Of a DNA stretch of 64,000 nt, positions 43,485-53,136 are shown one piece after another. How positions within the stretch are numbered: the first letter of the stretch is position 1; each line of letters starts with the position of its first letter. The stretch lies in the NCBI RefSeq assembly GCF_000717875.1, contig NZ_JOCT01000011.1, positions 434,001 to 498,000 of the forward strand, written 5' to 3'. Position numbers and translations under genes: made by a program. The stretch comes from Streptomyces sp. NRRL S-455. Its GTDB lineage: Bacteria > Actinomycetota > Actinomycetes > Streptomycetales > Streptomycetaceae. The notes under the pieces are model-generated. The model had not been told where the DNA came from. It searched no databases and saw only the letters and a list, made by a program, of their open reading frames with translations.

Positions 43485-44078
43485 TCAGGAACCCAGGCTC
43501 TCCCGATACGCCACGCACGCCTCGTACGAGGGCAGCAGGCCCTGCTCCCGGGCCTCGGCGAGGGTGGGCGCCTGCTCGTCCTTGGCGGAGAGCAGCGGGG
43601 TGATGTCCGCGGGCCAGTCGATGCCCAGGGCCGGGTCGAGCGGCTGGATGCCGTGCTCCCGCTCGGGGGCGTAGCCCTCCGAGCAGAGGTACACCACGGT
43701 GGCGTCGTCGGTCAGCGCCATGAAGGCGTGGCCGAGCCCCTCGGAGAGGTAGACCGCGTGGTGGTCCCGGTCGTCCAGGCGGACGGCCTCCCACTGGCCG
43801 AAGGTGGGCGAGCCGGTCCGGATGTCCACGACCACGTCGAGCACCGCGCCGCGCACGCACTTGACGTACTTGGCCTGGCTGGGCGGCACGTCCGCGAAGT
43901 GGATACCGCGCAGGGTGCCGCGGCTCGAGACGGACATGTTGGCCTGGGCCAGCTTCAGCGGGTGGCCGACCGTCTCGGTGAAGAGCGGTGCCTTGAACCA
44001 CTCGTGGAAGCTGCCCCGGCTGTCGGGGAAGACCTTCGGCTCGTGCACCCAGGCGCCGGAGATGGAAAGGGGCCGCAT
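43485..44078 (-). CDS. dTDP-4-dehydrorhamnose 3,5-epimerase-type protein
   Basis: 197 residues. RmlC-type cupin: FPDSRGSFHEWF, GTLRGIHFADVPPSQAKYV, RGAVLDVVVDIRTGSPTFG, EGLGHAFMALTDDATVVYL, REHGIQPLDPALGIDWP. The FADVPPSQAKYV loop instead of the HYQ...QGKLV of RmlC is that of antibiotic deoxysugar epimerases such as EvaD and NovW. The active-site pair appears as H (IHFADV, with the Arg of LRGIH) and Tyr of VYLCSEGY. ATG 44078 has GAGG upstream. It is transcribed after rmlA and rmlB, with no rmlD reductase in the window. Confidence 0.85.
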   Translation of the reverse strand: MRPLSISGAWVHEPKVFPDSRGSFHEWFKAPLFTETVGHPLKLAQANMSVSSRGTLRGIHFADVPPSQAKYVKCVRGAVLDVVVDIRTGSPTFGQWEAVRLDDRDHHAVYLSEGLGHAFMALTDDATVVYLCSEGYAPEREHGIQPLDPALGIDWPADITPLLSAKDEQAPTLAEAREQGLLPSYEACVAYRESLGS

Positions 44079-44197
44079 CACATGTCCTCAGCTCTTCTTC
44101 GGCTCTTCTTCAGCTCTGGTTCTTGCCCGCCATCGCTTGTCCAGCGGCAGCGTAGCCGTCACGGTACGGCCCTCGACAACGGCGTCGGCGGGACGGG

Positions 44198-45214
44198 TCA
44201 CTTCAGCGCCGCGCGCTCCTTCAGCGGCTCCCACCAGGCGCGGTTGTCCCGGTACCACTGCACGGTCTCCGCGAGGCCCGCACGGAAGTCCTTGCGCGGC
44301 TCGTAGCCGAGTTCCTGGCGGATCTTGGTGCAGTCGACCGAGTAGCGGCGGTCGTGGCCCTTGCGGTCCTGGACGTACTCGACGCTGGTCTCCCAGTCGG
44401 CGCCGCACGCCTCGAGGAGCAGTTCGGTGAGCTCCTTGTTGGACAGCTCGGTGCCGCCGCCGATGTTGTAGATCTCGCCGGGGCGGCCCTTGGTGCGGAC
44501 CAGTTCGATGCCCTGGACGTGGTCGTCGATGTGCAGCCAGTCGCGCACGTTGCCGCCGTCGCCGTACAGCGGGACCTTCTTGCCGTCGAGGAGGTTGGTG
44601 ACGAAGAGCGGGATGACCTTCTCGGGGAAGTGGTGGTGCCCGTAGTTGTTGGAGCAGCGGGTGACGCGGACGTCCAGGCCGTGGGTGCGGTGGTAGGACA
44701 GCGCGATCAGGTCGCTGGAGGCCTTCGCCGAGGAGTAGGGCGAGTTGGGCTGAAGCGGGTGGGTCTCGGGCCAGGAGCCCTCGTCGATGGAGCCGTAGAC
44801 CTCGTCGGTGGAGATGTGCACGAAGGTCTTGATGCCGGAGCGGTGCGCCGCGTCGACGAGCGTGTGGGTGCCGACCACGTTGGTGCGGACGAACTCCGCG
44901 CCGCCGTCGATGGACCGGTCGACGTGCGACTCGGCGGCGAAGTGCACCACCTGGTCGTGCTCGGCCATCAGCTCGCCGACCAGTCCGGGGTCGCAGATGT
45001 CGCCCTGCACGAAGGCGAAGCCGGGGTGCTCGCGCACCTCGTCGAGGTTGGCCGGGTTGCCCGCGTAGGTCAGCTTGTCCAGGACGGTGACCGTGACGTC
45101 TCCGGGGCCCTGGGGGCCGAGCAGCGTACGGACGTAGTGCGAGCCGATGAAGCCGGCGCCGCCGGTGACCAGGATCCGGATCGGGCGGGCGGGAGAAGGG
45201 GCGGAGGCGGTCAT
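44198..45214 (-). CDS. rmlB: dTDP-glucose 4,6-dehydratase
   Basis: 338 residues. Extended SDR: ILVTGGAGFIGSHYVRTLL, HFAAESHVDRSIDGG, ISTDEVYGSIDEG and the catalytic YSSAKASSDLI (YxxxK). NNYGHHHFPEKVIP and YNIGGGTELSNKEL follow. It makes dTDP-4-keto-6-deoxyglucose. Its ATG overlaps the stop of the thymidylyltransferase gene by 4 bases, so the two are coupled. Confidence 0.96.
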   Translation of the reverse strand: MTASAPSPARPIRILVTGGAGFIGSHYVRTLLGPQGPGDVTVTVLDKLTYAGNPANLDEVREHPGFAFVQGDICDPGLVGELMAEHDQVVHFAAESHVDRSIDGGAEFVRTNVVGTHTLVDAAHRSGIKTFVHISTDEVYGSIDEGSWPETHPLQPNSPYSSAKASSDLIALSYHRTHGLDVRVTRCSNNYGHHHFPEKVIPLFVTNLLDGKKVPLYGDGGNVRDWLHIDDHVQGIELVRTKGRPGEIYNIGGGTELSNKELTELLLEACGADWETSVEYVQDRKGHDRRYSVDCTKIRQELGYEPRKDFRAGLAETVQWYRDNRAWWEPLKERAALK

Positions 45215-46278
45215 GAGGAGATCTGCACCTTGCTGTGATCACCGAGCACGAGCCGGTGGGCCTTGGGATTACGGGGGGCGGGGGTGACTTCGACGTCGCG
45301 TCCGATGAGCGAGGCCTCCACCCGGCGTACACCGGTGACGGACGAGCCGCGCAGCACGATCGAGTACTCGATCTCGCTGTCCTCGATCCGGCAGTCCTCG
45401 GAGACGGACGTGAAGGGTCCGATGTACGCGTTGTCGACCACGGAACCGGCACCGACGATCGCGGGCCCGACGATCCGGCTGCCACTGACGCGGGCGCCCT
45501 CCTCGATGCGCACCCGGCCGATGATCTCGCTGTCCTCGTCCACCGTGCCCGCGTTCATCGGCTGCACGGTCTCCAGGACGGACCGGTTGACCTCCAGCAT
45601 GTCGGTGACGTTGCCGGTGTCCTTCCAGTAGCCGGAGATGACGGTGGAGCGGACGTCGCGCTTGTGGTCGATCAGCCACTGGATGGCGTGGGTGATCTCC
45701 AGCTCGCCGCGCCATGAGGGTTCGATGGAGCGGACGCCCTCGTGGATGGCCGCGGTGAAGAGGTAGACGCCGACGAGGGCGAGGTCGCTCTTGGGCTGCT
45801 TCGGCTTCTCCTCCAGCCCGACCACCCGGCCGTCGCCGTCCAGTTCGGCGACGCCGAAGGAGGTGGGGTCGGGGACCCTGGTCAGCAGGATCTGCGCGTC
45901 GGGCCGCTCGGCGCGGAACTCCTCCACCAGGCCGGTGATACCACCGACGACGAAATTGTCGCCGAGGTACATGACGAAGTCGTCGTCGCCGAGGAATTCC
46001 TGGGCGATGAGCACGGCGTGGGCGAGGCCCAGCGGTGCTTCCTGCGGGATGTAGGTGACGTCGATCCCGAACCGGGAACCGTCGCCCACCGCCTCGCGGA
46101 TCTCGTCCGCGGTGTCGCCGACGACGATGCCGACCTCGTTGATGCCGGCTTCGGCGATCGCCTCCAACCCGTAGAAGAGCACGGGCTTGTTGGCGACGGG
46201 TACCAGCTGTTTGGCGGATGTGTGGGTGATCGGACGGAGGCGGGTGCCCGCTCCCCCGGAGAGCACTAGAGCCTTCAC
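45211..46278 (-). CDS. rmlA: Glucose-1-phosphate thymidylyltransferase (long form)
   Basis: 355 residues. KALVLSGGAGTRLRPITHTSAKQLVPVANKP is the nucleotide-binding start, followed by VMYLGDNFV and GLEEKPKQPKSDLALVGVYLF. The C-terminal part is a left-handed beta-helix with repeating hexads (SEIIGRVRIEEGARVSGSRIVGPAIVGAGSVV). This long form is common in antibiotic deoxysugar clusters. The ATG at 46278 lies after an AT-rich leader. It opens the A-B-epimerase operon. Confidence 0.95.
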   Translation of the reverse strand: MKALVLSGGAGTRLRPITHTSAKQLVPVANKPVLFYGLEAIAEAGINEVGIVVGDTADEIREAVGDGSRFGIDVTYIPQEAPLGLAHAVLIAQEFLGDDDFVMYLGDNFVVGGITGLVEEFRAERPDAQILLTRVPDPTSFGVAELDGDGRVVGLEEKPKQPKSDLALVGVYLFTAAIHEGVRSIEPSWRGELEITHAIQWLIDHKRDVRSTVISGYWKDTGNVTDMLEVNRSVLETVQPMNAGTVDEDSEIIGRVRIEEGARVSGSRIVGPAIVGAGSVVDNAYIGPFTSVSEDCRIEDSEIEYSIVLRGSSVTGVRRVEASLIGRDVEVTPAPRNPKAHRLVLGDHSKVQISS

Positions 46279-46331
46279 TTAAGTCCCGTTTTTACATTAA
46301 TTTGTTTAATTTGCGATCAGTCTCGACTCGC

Positions 46332-46337
46332 ATCATA
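46332..46337 (-). promoter_or_regulatory. Candidate -10 of the rmlA operon
   Basis: TATGAT on the minus strand, about 54 bases before the rmlA start, followed by an AT-rich leader (AAATTAAACAAATTAATG) that is exceptional in this genome. The -35 is poor. Confidence 0.4.
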
Positions 46338-46379
46338 ACCGTATGACCAGGTATCGATTCACCTGTTGTTCAGACAAAC

Positions 46380-46413
46380 GATCCGCCCCCGGTCGTCGGA
46401 CCGGGGGCGGATC
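46380..46413. terminator. Terminator between rne and rmlA
   Basis: Perfect 15-bp arms GATCCGCCCCCGGTC (46380-46394) and GACCGGGGGCGGATC (46399-46413), downstream of the rne stop. GTTTGTCTG follows on the minus strand. Confidence 0.85.
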
Positions 46414-46438
46414 ACTTTTCTCCGTCGGGTGTGAGGCG

Positions 46439-49400
46439 TCAGCCCTCGTCGGCCGGGCTCGAGACGGACGGGACCGGCTGCTGCTCGGCCGCCGCGGTCT
46501 TCTTGGACGCCGCCTTCTTGGCGGTCGTCTTCTTCGCGGTGGTCTTCTTCGCAGCCGTCTTCTTGGCCGTCGTCGTCTTCTTGGCCGCCGTCTTCTTGGT
46601 GGCGGCCTTCTTCGCCGTGGCCTTCTTGGCGGTCTTGCGGGCGGCCTTCTTGGCCGGAGCCGGCTCCTCGGCAGCCTCACTCGCCTCGACGGCCGGGGCC
46701 TCGTCCGCGGCGGTCGTCGCGACGACGACCACGGCCGCGTCCTCGGACGCCGTGGGCGCGGCGGTCTTGCGCACCGCACGACGCCGCGGGCGGGCCGGGG
46801 CGGCGCTCTCGGCGGGCGCCTCGGCCACCACCGCCTGCTCGGCCGGCGCCTCGGACTTCGGCTCCTCGGGCTCGGCCGCCGTCTCGGAGACCGTCACCAC
46901 GGCCGCCTCGGCCCCCGCCGGCGAACCGGCCGGAGCGGTCACCTTGCGGGTGGCCCGCCGCCGGGTGCGGCCCTTCGGTGCGGCTTCCTCGGCGGGCGCG
47001 GCCTGCGCGGCCTCGACCACCGGGTCCTCGACGGCCATCGGCTCGGCCTGCGCCTCGGCGGCCGTCTCGGGCCGCACCGGACGGGCGACCTCCTGCTCGG
47101 CGGTCACGTCCTGAGCCGTCGGCACCTCCGCCTCGGCCCGCGCGGACTTGTCCTGGTCGGCCTTGACCGGCTCGGCCGTCCTGGCGGCGTCGCCGCCACG
47201 CGGAGCGCCCGCCGGGGCCGACGCCCGCCGGCTCGCCCGGCGCCGGGACCGACCGCGGGTGGCCGCGGCCTCCGCCTCGGCGGCGCTGCTGTACAGCTCC
47301 TCGTCGGGCTCGAAGGCCGGCGCGGGCAGCGCGACCGGGTCGGCGACCTCGGCGACGACCTCCGCCTCGGTCTCCGCCTCCTCCTCGGCGGTCTCGGCGA
47401 TGTCGGCGATGTCGACGGCGGCCTCGTGCACGTGCGGCTGCTCGGCCGCACCGGCACGGGCGCGCTTCTTGCGCTTGCCGCCGCCTCCGGCCGAGGTCGG
47501 CTGCTCCATGTGCACGATGACTCCGCGCCCGTTGCAGTGGACACAGGTCTCGGAGAAGGACTCCAGCAGCCCCTGACCGACCCGCTTGCGAGTCATCTGC
47601 ACGAGCCCCAGCGAGGTCACCTCGGCGACCTGGTGCTTCGTACGGTCCCGGCCGAGGCACTCCAGCAGGCGCCGCAGCACCAGGTCCCGGTTGGACTCCA
47701 GCACCATGTCGATGAAGTCGATGACGATGATGCCGCCGAGGTCGCGCAGCCGCAGCTGGCGCACGATCTCCTCGGCCGCCTCCAGGTTGTTCCTGGTGAC
47801 GGTCTCCTCGAGGTTGCCGCCCTGGCCGGTGAACTTTCCGGTGTTGACGTCGACGACGACCATCGCCTCGGTCCGGTCGATCACCAGCGAGCCGCCGCTG
47901 GGCAGCCACACCTTGCGGTCGAGGGCCTTGGCGAGCTGCTCGTCGATCCGGTACGTGGCGAAGACGTCGACCTCGGAGGTCCACTTCTGCAGCCGCTCGG
48001 CGAGGTCGGGCGCGACGTGCGAGACGTACCCGTGGATCGTCGACCACGCCTCGTCACCGCTGACGACGACCTTGGAGAAGTCCTCGTTGAAGATGTCGCG
48101 CACGACCCGGACGGTCATGTCCGGCTCGCCGTAGAGCAGCGTCGGCGCGTTGCCGTTCTTGGCCTTCTTCTGGATGTCCTCCCACTGCTGCTGCAGCCGC
48201 TCGACGTCCCGGCGCAGCTCGTCCTCGCTCGCGCCCTCGGCGGCGGTGCGCACGATGACGCCCGCGTCCTCCGGGACGATCTTCTTGAGGATGGTCTTCA
48301 GCCGCGACCGCTCGGTGTCGGGCAGCTTGCGGCTGATGCCGGTCATCGAACCCTCGGGCACGTACACGAGGTAGCGGCCCGGCAGGGAGACCTGGCTGGT
48401 CAGGCGGGCGCCCTTGTGCCCGATGGGGTCCTTCGTCACCTGGACGAGCACGGACTGCCCGGACTTCAGGGCGGACTCGATGCGCCGCGGCCCGTTGGCC
48501 ATGCCCAGCGCCTCGAAGTTGACCTCACCGGCGTAGAGGACGGCGTTGCGGCCCTTGCCGATGTCGATGAAGGCGGCCTCCATCGACGGCAGCACGTTCT
48601 GCACCTTGCCGAGGTAGACGTTGCCGACGTAGGACGTCGACTGCTCCTTGTTGACGTAGTGCTCGACGAGCACGTTGTCCTCGAGGACGCCGATCTGCGT
48701 GCGGTCGCCGTGCTGGCGGACGACCATCACGCGCTCGACGGCCTCGCGCCGGGCGAGGAACTCGGCCTCGGTGATGATCGGGACGCGCCGGCGGCCCTGC
48801 TCGCGGCCTTCCCGGCGGCGCTGCTTCTTGGCTTCCAGACGGGTCGAGCCCTTGATGGACTGCACCTCGTCGGAGGGCTCGGTCCCCTTTTCCCGCTGGG
48901 GGCGGGGCTCACGGACCTTGACGACCGTGCGCTCCGGGTCGTCCTCGGAGGGCTCGCCGTCGGCCGCGCTGTCACCGGCACGGCGCCGGCGGCGACGACG
49001 CCGGCGGCTGCTGCTGGAGCCACCCCCGCCGGCCGACTCGTCCCGGTCGCCGTCCTCGGAGTCCTCCCGGTCCTCCTCGGTCTGCTCGGCGGTGTCCTCG
49101 GCGTCCTGTGCGGCGGCCTGCTCGGTGTCGGCGTCGGTGCCCTCGCCGTCGATGTCGGTCTCGGCGGACTCACCACGCCGGCGCCGACGACCGCCCCGGC
49201 GACGGCGACGCCGCGAGCCGGACCCCTCGGACTCGTCCTGCTCGTCGCCCTCGGCGGAATCCTCGGCCTCGTCCGCCTCGTCGACGGTGGTCTCCGCGGC
49301 GGGGGTCTCGGCGGCCCGGGCCTCGGACTCGTCGGCGGAGCCCCGGCGGCGGCGCCGACGACGCGGCGCGCCGGACTGCTCCTCGGCCGGGCCCTCGGCC

Positions 49401-50590
49401 ATGGCGGACTCCTCCGCCTCCTCGGGCTCCTCGGTCCCGGCCGCCTCGGCGGCGGCCGCGGCAGCGGCCCGCTCCGGTGTCTGGAACTGGGGCTCGGTGA
49501 ACACGGGCGCCTGGAACACGGCGACGGCGGGCCGCGCCGGACGGGCCGGTGACTCGTCCTCACCGGCGGCCGCGCCGGCGGATCCCTTCGAGGCCTTCGC
49601 GGCCCGCGCGGGCTCGGCGAAGCCGCCGGCGGCCCGGCGGACGGCCCGGCGACGGCGACGCGGAGCGGCCTCCTCGGCCGGCTCACCGGCCTGGGCGGGG
49701 GCGGCCCCTTCAGCGGGGGCCTCGGGGGCGGATGCCTCAGTGGCAGAAACCTCGGGGGCAGCGGGCTCGGCGGCCGCGGGGGCCTTCGTCTCCTCTGCGG
49801 ACACAGGGGACGCGGACGTGGACGCGGCGGCAGCCTCGCCGGGGGCGGCGGTCTCCTCCGCGCTGACAGCCGCGGGCGCCCCCGTGGGCGCGGACACCCG
49901 ACGCGTGGCACGCCGCCGGGCCCGACGCGGAGCGGCCTCCTCGGCGGCCTCGGCTCCTTCGGCGGCATCGGCCGCGGAGGGCTCGGAAGCACTCGGCACC
50001 GGGGCCGCCGCCGTCTCGCTCGTCACGGTCTCGCTCGTCACCGTCTCGCTCGCCTCCGCCGCAGCCGCGGCAGGCGTGGCCACGCTGCGCGTCGCGCGAC
50101 GCCGGGTGCGCCGGGGAGCGGCGTCCTCGGACACCTGGGCGGGTGCGGCGGACGCGGGGGCCTCGGCCTGCTCCGAAGCCTCGGAGGCGGCAGGGGCGGC
50201 GGCGGTCACCGGCACCACGGTCTCGGCGGTCTCCGCGGACTCCGGGGCCCCGGCGGGCGCGGAAGCACGGCGAACCGCACGGCGCCGCTTACGACCGGCG
50301 GGCGCGGCGTCCTCACCGGGCTCGCTGCTCTCGGCAGGTACGGAAGTCTCCTCCGCCACAGTGGTGGTCTCCTCCGCAGCGGCTTCCTCGATGTCCTCGA
50401 GGTCCTCGGGATCCGCGACCGGTATGGCCGGCGTGACGGTCTCCACCGGAGCGTCGGGGGAGGCACCGGCGGGGGGACCCGCCGGGCGGGACGCGGCACG
50501 GCGCCGCCGACGGGGCGGCAGGGTGTCGCTCGGGGTGTTGTTCTCTTCGGAGCCCGGGGTGGACTCTGTGGGTTCGGTCGGTTCGAGCAT
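46439..50590 (-). CDS. rne: RNase E/G family endoribonuclease with repeated Arg-rich flanks
   Basis: 1383 residues. The catalytic core (about residues 625-1020) shows the S1 domain ([27 protein letters not shown]), DNase-I-like metal Asp ([21 protein letters not shown]) and the zinc-link CVHC. An Arg-rich block of type RRRA-T/V-RR-x-APAGAP occurs four times before the core and three times after it, in long Ala/Glu/Pro-rich linkers. The last ~70 residues are AKK/TAKK repeats like histone H1. The S. coelicolor homologue (RNase ES) has a similar layout. It degrades and processes RNA and may gather other RNA-decay proteins. The rfb/rml genes, not rplU, lie downstream. Confidence 0.92.
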   Translation of the reverse strand: MLEPTEPTESTPGSEENNTPSDTLPPRRRRRAASRPAGPPAGASPDAPVETVTPAIPVADPEDLEDIEEAAAEETTTVAEETSVPAESSEPGEDAAPAGRKRRRAVRRASAPAGAPESAETAETVVPVTAAAPAASEASEQAEAPASAAPAQVSEDAAPRRTRRRATRSVATPAAAAAEASETVTSETVTSETAAAPVPSASEPSAADAAEGAEAAEEAAPRRARRRATRRVSAPTGAPAAVSAEETAAPGEAAAASTSASPVSAEETKAPAAAEPAAPEVSATEASAPEAPAEGAAPAQAGEPAEEAAPRRRRRAVRRAAGGFAEPARAAKASKGSAGAAAGEDESPARPARPAVAVFQAPVFTEPQFQTPERAAAAAAAEAAGTEEPEEAEESAMAEGPAEEQSGAPRRRRRRRGSADESEARAAETPAAETTVDEADEAEDSAEGDEQDESEGSGSRRRRRRGGRRRRRGESAETDIDGEGTDADTEQAAAQDAEDTAEQTEEDREDSEDGDRDESAGGGGSSSSRRRRRRRRRAGDSAADGEPSEDDPERTVVKVREPRPQREKGTEPSDEVQSIKGSTRLEAKKQRRREGREQGRRRVPIITEAEFLARREAVERVMVVRQHGDRTQIGVLEDNVLVEHYVNKEQSTSYVGNVYLGKVQNVLPSMEAAFIDIGKGRNAVLYAGEVNFEALGMANGPRRIESALKSGQSVLVQVTKDPIGHKGARLTSQVSLPGRYLVYVPEGSMTGISRKLPDTERSRLKTILKKIVPEDAGVIVRTAAEGASEDELRRDVERLQQQWEDIQKKAKNGNAPTLLYGEPDMTVRVVRDIFNEDFSKVVVSGDEAWSTIHGYVSHVAPDLAERLQKWTSEVDVFATYRIDEQLAKALDRKVWLPSGGSLVIDRTEAMVVVDVNTGKFTGQGGNLEETVTRNNLEAAEEIVRQLRLRDLGGIIVIDFIDMVLESNRDLVLRRLLECLGRDRTKHQVAEVTSLGLVQMTRKRVGQGLLESFSETCVHCNGRGVIVHMEQPTSAGGGGKRKKRARAGAAEQPHVHEAAVDIADIAETAEEEAETEAEVVAEVADPVALPAPAFEPDEELYSSAAEAEAAATRGRSRRRASRRASAPAGAPRGGDAARTAEPVKADQDKSARAEAEVPTAQDVTAEQEVARPVRPETAAEAQAEPMAVEDPVVEAAQAAPAEEAAPKGRTRRRATRKVTAPAGSPAGAEAAVVTVSETAAEPEEPKSEAPAEQAVVAEAPAESAAPARPRRRAVRKTAAPTASEDAAVVVVATTAADEAPAVEASEAAEEPAPAKKAARKTAKKATAKKAATKKTAAKKTTTAKKTAAKKTTAKKTTAKKAASKKTAAAEQQPVPSVSSPADEG

Positions 50591-50725
50591 GCGGGCTTTT
50601 CTCCCGTCGGGCTCCCGGGCGCCGCACCTGGTCCGGCTTGTGCCGGTGACGTCCGCGGCTCGCGCTGTGCGCGTCGCCGCCGTCCGGGGCGCGGGCGCCG
50701 CACGGGAGCTTTCCGTGTCCTGTCT

Positions 50726-50762
50726 CGCCGGTTCCGTACACCTATTGCGTACGGCCTGGCGA
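50726..50762 (-). promoter_or_regulatory. Hairpin in the rne leader
   Basis: Outer CGCC/GGCG and inner CCGTAC/GTACGG stems about 140 bases upstream of rne, between the TIGR03936 gene and rne on the minus strand. It may be a leader element or a terminator of the upstream gene. No U-tract is seen. Confidence 0.4.
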
Positions 50763-50850
50763 AAGTCTTCTGGTCGGTGCGCTACCCGACCCAGGTGGCT
50801 CCCGAGTCCGAGGGCGGCGCTACGACGTCCGTCCTTACGCGGAACCTTCC

Positions 50851-51633
50851 TTACGCCGGCGCCGTCGCGGCGGCAGGCGGTTCGGCCGTTGAGCGGGCCT
50901 CCGCTGCCTCGCGGTCGGGCGCGAGCGGGTCGGTCACCGTGCCGGTCTCTTCATCGAACAGCCCCTGCGCCAGCCTGGTCACCGCTGCGGGGACCGGCGG
51001 CGCCAGGTCGGCCACGGCGCGGAGACCGGACAGGACGTCGTCGGGTCGTACGGCAGGCGTCACGTGCCGAACAACCAGCCGCAGTATCGCACAGGGCTGG
51101 TCGGTCGGCCTATCAGCCTGCGAACTGTGCGTTTCCGCGAGATCGCGGATCTCCAGGCTCACGACGGCGGAGCGGGCGTCGAAAGTACGGACCCCGTTCT
51201 TGGCGAGGCGCTGGACCTCGACGGTCTCGGCCGCGTTGAAGGCGTCCGCCGCACGGCGGGCCTCCTCCTGCGGCACGCCGTCCAGCCGCAGCTCCCACAC
51301 GGAAGCCGTGAGCCGGTCGGCGAGGCCCGAGGTGCGGGCCTCGACCGCCTCGATGATGTCGAGCCCGGCGGGCAGCGACTCGTCGAGAAGGATCCTGAGC
51401 TGCTCCGGGTCGCGCGGCGCGGTGAGCGCGATCTCCAGGTACTCCGCCTCACTGCCCGTGCCGGTGGGTGCGGCATTGGCGTACGACACCTTCGGGTGCG
51501 GTGTGAAGCCCGCCGAGTAGGCCATCGGCACCTCGGCACGGCGCAACGCACGCTCGAAGGCGCGCTGGAAGTCACGGTGGCTGGTGAACCGGAGGCGGCC
51601 GCGCTTGGTGTAGCGCAGTCGGATGCGCTGCAC
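50851..51633 (-). CDS. TIGR03936 family radical-SAM-associated protein
   Basis: 260 residues from GTG 51633. The N-terminal IRLRYTKRGRLRFTSHRDFQRAFERALRRAEVPMAYSAGFTPHPKVSYANA is the family hallmark (DUF2344). The rest of the domain is alpha/beta with a mixed C-terminus rich in Ala and Glu. In many bacteria this domain is adjacent or fused to the TIGR03960 radical SAM protein; here the partner is at 55150. The joint function is unknown to me. It is upstream of rne. Confidence 0.88.
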   Translation of the reverse strand: MQRIRLRYTKRGRLRFTSHRDFQRAFERALRRAEVPMAYSAGFTPHPKVSYANAAPTGTGSEAEYLEIALTAPRDPEQLRILLDESLPAGLDIIEAVEARTSGLADRLTASVWELRLDGVPQEEARRAADAFNAAETVEVQRLAKNGVRTFDARSAVVSLEIRDLAETHSSQADRPTDQPCAILRLVVRHVTPAVRPDDVLSGLRAVADLAPPVPAAVTRLAQGLFDEETGTVTDPLAPDREAAEARSTAEPPAAATAPA

Positions 51634-51681
51634 CGCGGGTGCGGGCGGCGGGCCTTCGGGCTGTCGCTTGCCCAGTGTCGT

Positions 51682-52854
51682 TCAGTCCTTCGTGAGAGCG
51701 GTCGTACTGCTACCAAGAGTACGTGCCTCGCGGCCCGAAGGTTCCCTCAGGTCGACGGGCCGCGGCTGCCGCGGCTCCCCGAAGAGCATCCGCCGGACGT
51801 CGGCACGCGCCTGCCGCACGGACTCCCGGGCGGACGTGAGCGCCTGCCGGGTGGCCCGTCCCACACTGCGGGCGGCCTCGGCGGCGGGCCGCAGGACCGC
51901 GTCCCGCACCACGTGCCCGACCGGCGTCAGCACACTGCGGTACACCCACCGCACCGGCTCGACGAAGATCCACCGGAAGAGGGTGCCGAGGAACCGTCCA
52001 GCGGCGCGCGAGATGTGCCCGGCGACGCGCCACGCGTGGCCGAAGGCGTCCCACACCTCCCGCCCGATGACGGCGAGGACCCGCCCGACCGGCGTGAGGA
52101 CCCACCGCCAGACGGCGAGCGCGGGCAGGACGAACAGGATCCGGGCGATCCAGTACAGGGCCGTCCCGACGCCGGTGACGATCATGCTCACCAGCCGGAC
52201 GAGCCCCTTGCCGCACCAGGCGATCGCACGGCCCACGGGCGCGAGGACCCACGTGTACAGCCACACGGCGGGCACGACGAGGAGGTGCTTCACGAGCCAC
52301 GCCAGGGCCGTGTACACGCCGGTGCCGAGGGCCGCGAGCAGCGCACCGAGCCCGTTCACAACCCACATCGCGGCGTGCCCCACCGGCGTGAGCACCCGCC
52401 TGTACACCCAGCCGAGCGCGGCCCCGACGCCCCCACCGACCCACGCGATCGCGTGTCCCACCGGCGTCAGTACGAACCGGTACAGCCACACCAGAGGTAC
52501 GACGACGAGGACGTTGCCGAGCCACCCCAGCGCCTTGGCCACCGGCACGACGACATACCGCCACAGCCCCACGAACGGCCAGACGAACAGCGCCCTTCCG
52601 AGCCACAGCAACGCCCTTCCGAGCGGCCGGAACAGCACGTCGTTCAGGAACCGCCCGGCCACGACGAGCGCGTCCCACACGATCCGCACGGGGACGACCA
52701 GCACGAGCACGATGATCCGCACCGGGATCCGGATCGCGACGACGAGGCATCCCTCGGGCGCCCCCGGCTCCCGCCGAACGGGCGGCTCAGTCTGATGCTC
52801 GCGCAGATCGACCCGCGCCTCGGAACCCTCGCGGGTCGGCTTCTCGAGATCCAT
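51682..52854 (-). CDS. Membrane protein with ~25-residue PVG repeats
   Basis: 390 residues. A repeating unit with the core VLxPVG-x4-A-x-W recurs at about residues 103, 128, 154, 203, 252 and 308, with a more distant VLFRPLG at about 73-79. Spacings are about 25 or 49 residues, so the unit is about 25 long. Each unit pairs a Trp/Tyr/Arg stretch (WLYRFVLTPVGHAIAW) with a hydrophobic Val/Leu stretch. The segment 38-320 is strongly hydrophobic and basic, with Arg in place of acidic residues. The C-terminal 70 residues are basic and soluble. I recognise no family. Confidence 0.75.
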   Translation of the reverse strand: MDLEKPTREGSEARVDLREHQTEPPVRREPGAPEGCLVVAIRIPVRIIVLVLVVPVRIVWDALVVAGRFLNDVLFRPLGRALLWLGRALFVWPFVGLWRYVVVPVAKALGWLGNVLVVVPLVWLYRFVLTPVGHAIAWVGGGVGAALGWVYRRVLTPVGHAAMWVVNGLGALLAALGTGVYTALAWLVKHLLVVPAVWLYTWVLAPVGRAIAWCGKGLVRLVSMIVTGVGTALYWIARILFVLPALAVWRWVLTPVGRVLAVIGREVWDAFGHAWRVAGHISRAAGRFLGTLFRWIFVEPVRWVYRSVLTPVGHVVRDAVLRPAAEAARSVGRATRQALTSARESVRQARADVRRMLFGEPRQPRPVDLREPSGREARTLGSSTTALTKD

Positions 52855-52905
52855 ACCGACGTAGACGCCTCAACGCCCCGTCCGGATCCGGCACCGCACA
52901 GTCCA

Positions 52906-53136
52906 TCAGGACATTGTCCCGTCAGCGGCACCGTCGGCCTCCCAGCGCAGCAGGTCCCCCGGCTGGCATTCGAGTACCTCGCAGAGGGCGGCGAGGGTCG
53001 AGAAACGGACCGCCTTGGCGCGGCCGTTCTTGAGGACCGCGAGGTTGGCGGGGGTGATGCCGACGCGCTCCGCGAGCTCACCCACGGACATCTTCCGCTT
53101 GGCGAGCATCACGTCGATGTCGACGGCGATCGGCAT
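52906..53136 (-). CDS. Short XRE-family regulator (YozG-like)
   Basis: 76 residues: MPIAVDIDVMLAKRKMSVGE, then LAERVGITPANLAVLKNGRA, a helix-turn-helix, then VRFSTLAALCEVLECQPGDLLRW. The ATG at 53136 shares one base with the stop of the upstream DUF2975 gene (TGATG), so translation is coupled. Short XRE proteins of this type regularly sit next to DUF2975 membrane proteins. The palindrome upstream of the pair may be its operator. Confidence 0.9.
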   Translation of the reverse strand: MPIAVDIDVMLAKRKMSVGELAERVGITPANLAVLKNGRAKAVRFSTLAALCEVLECQPGDLLRWEADGAADGTMS

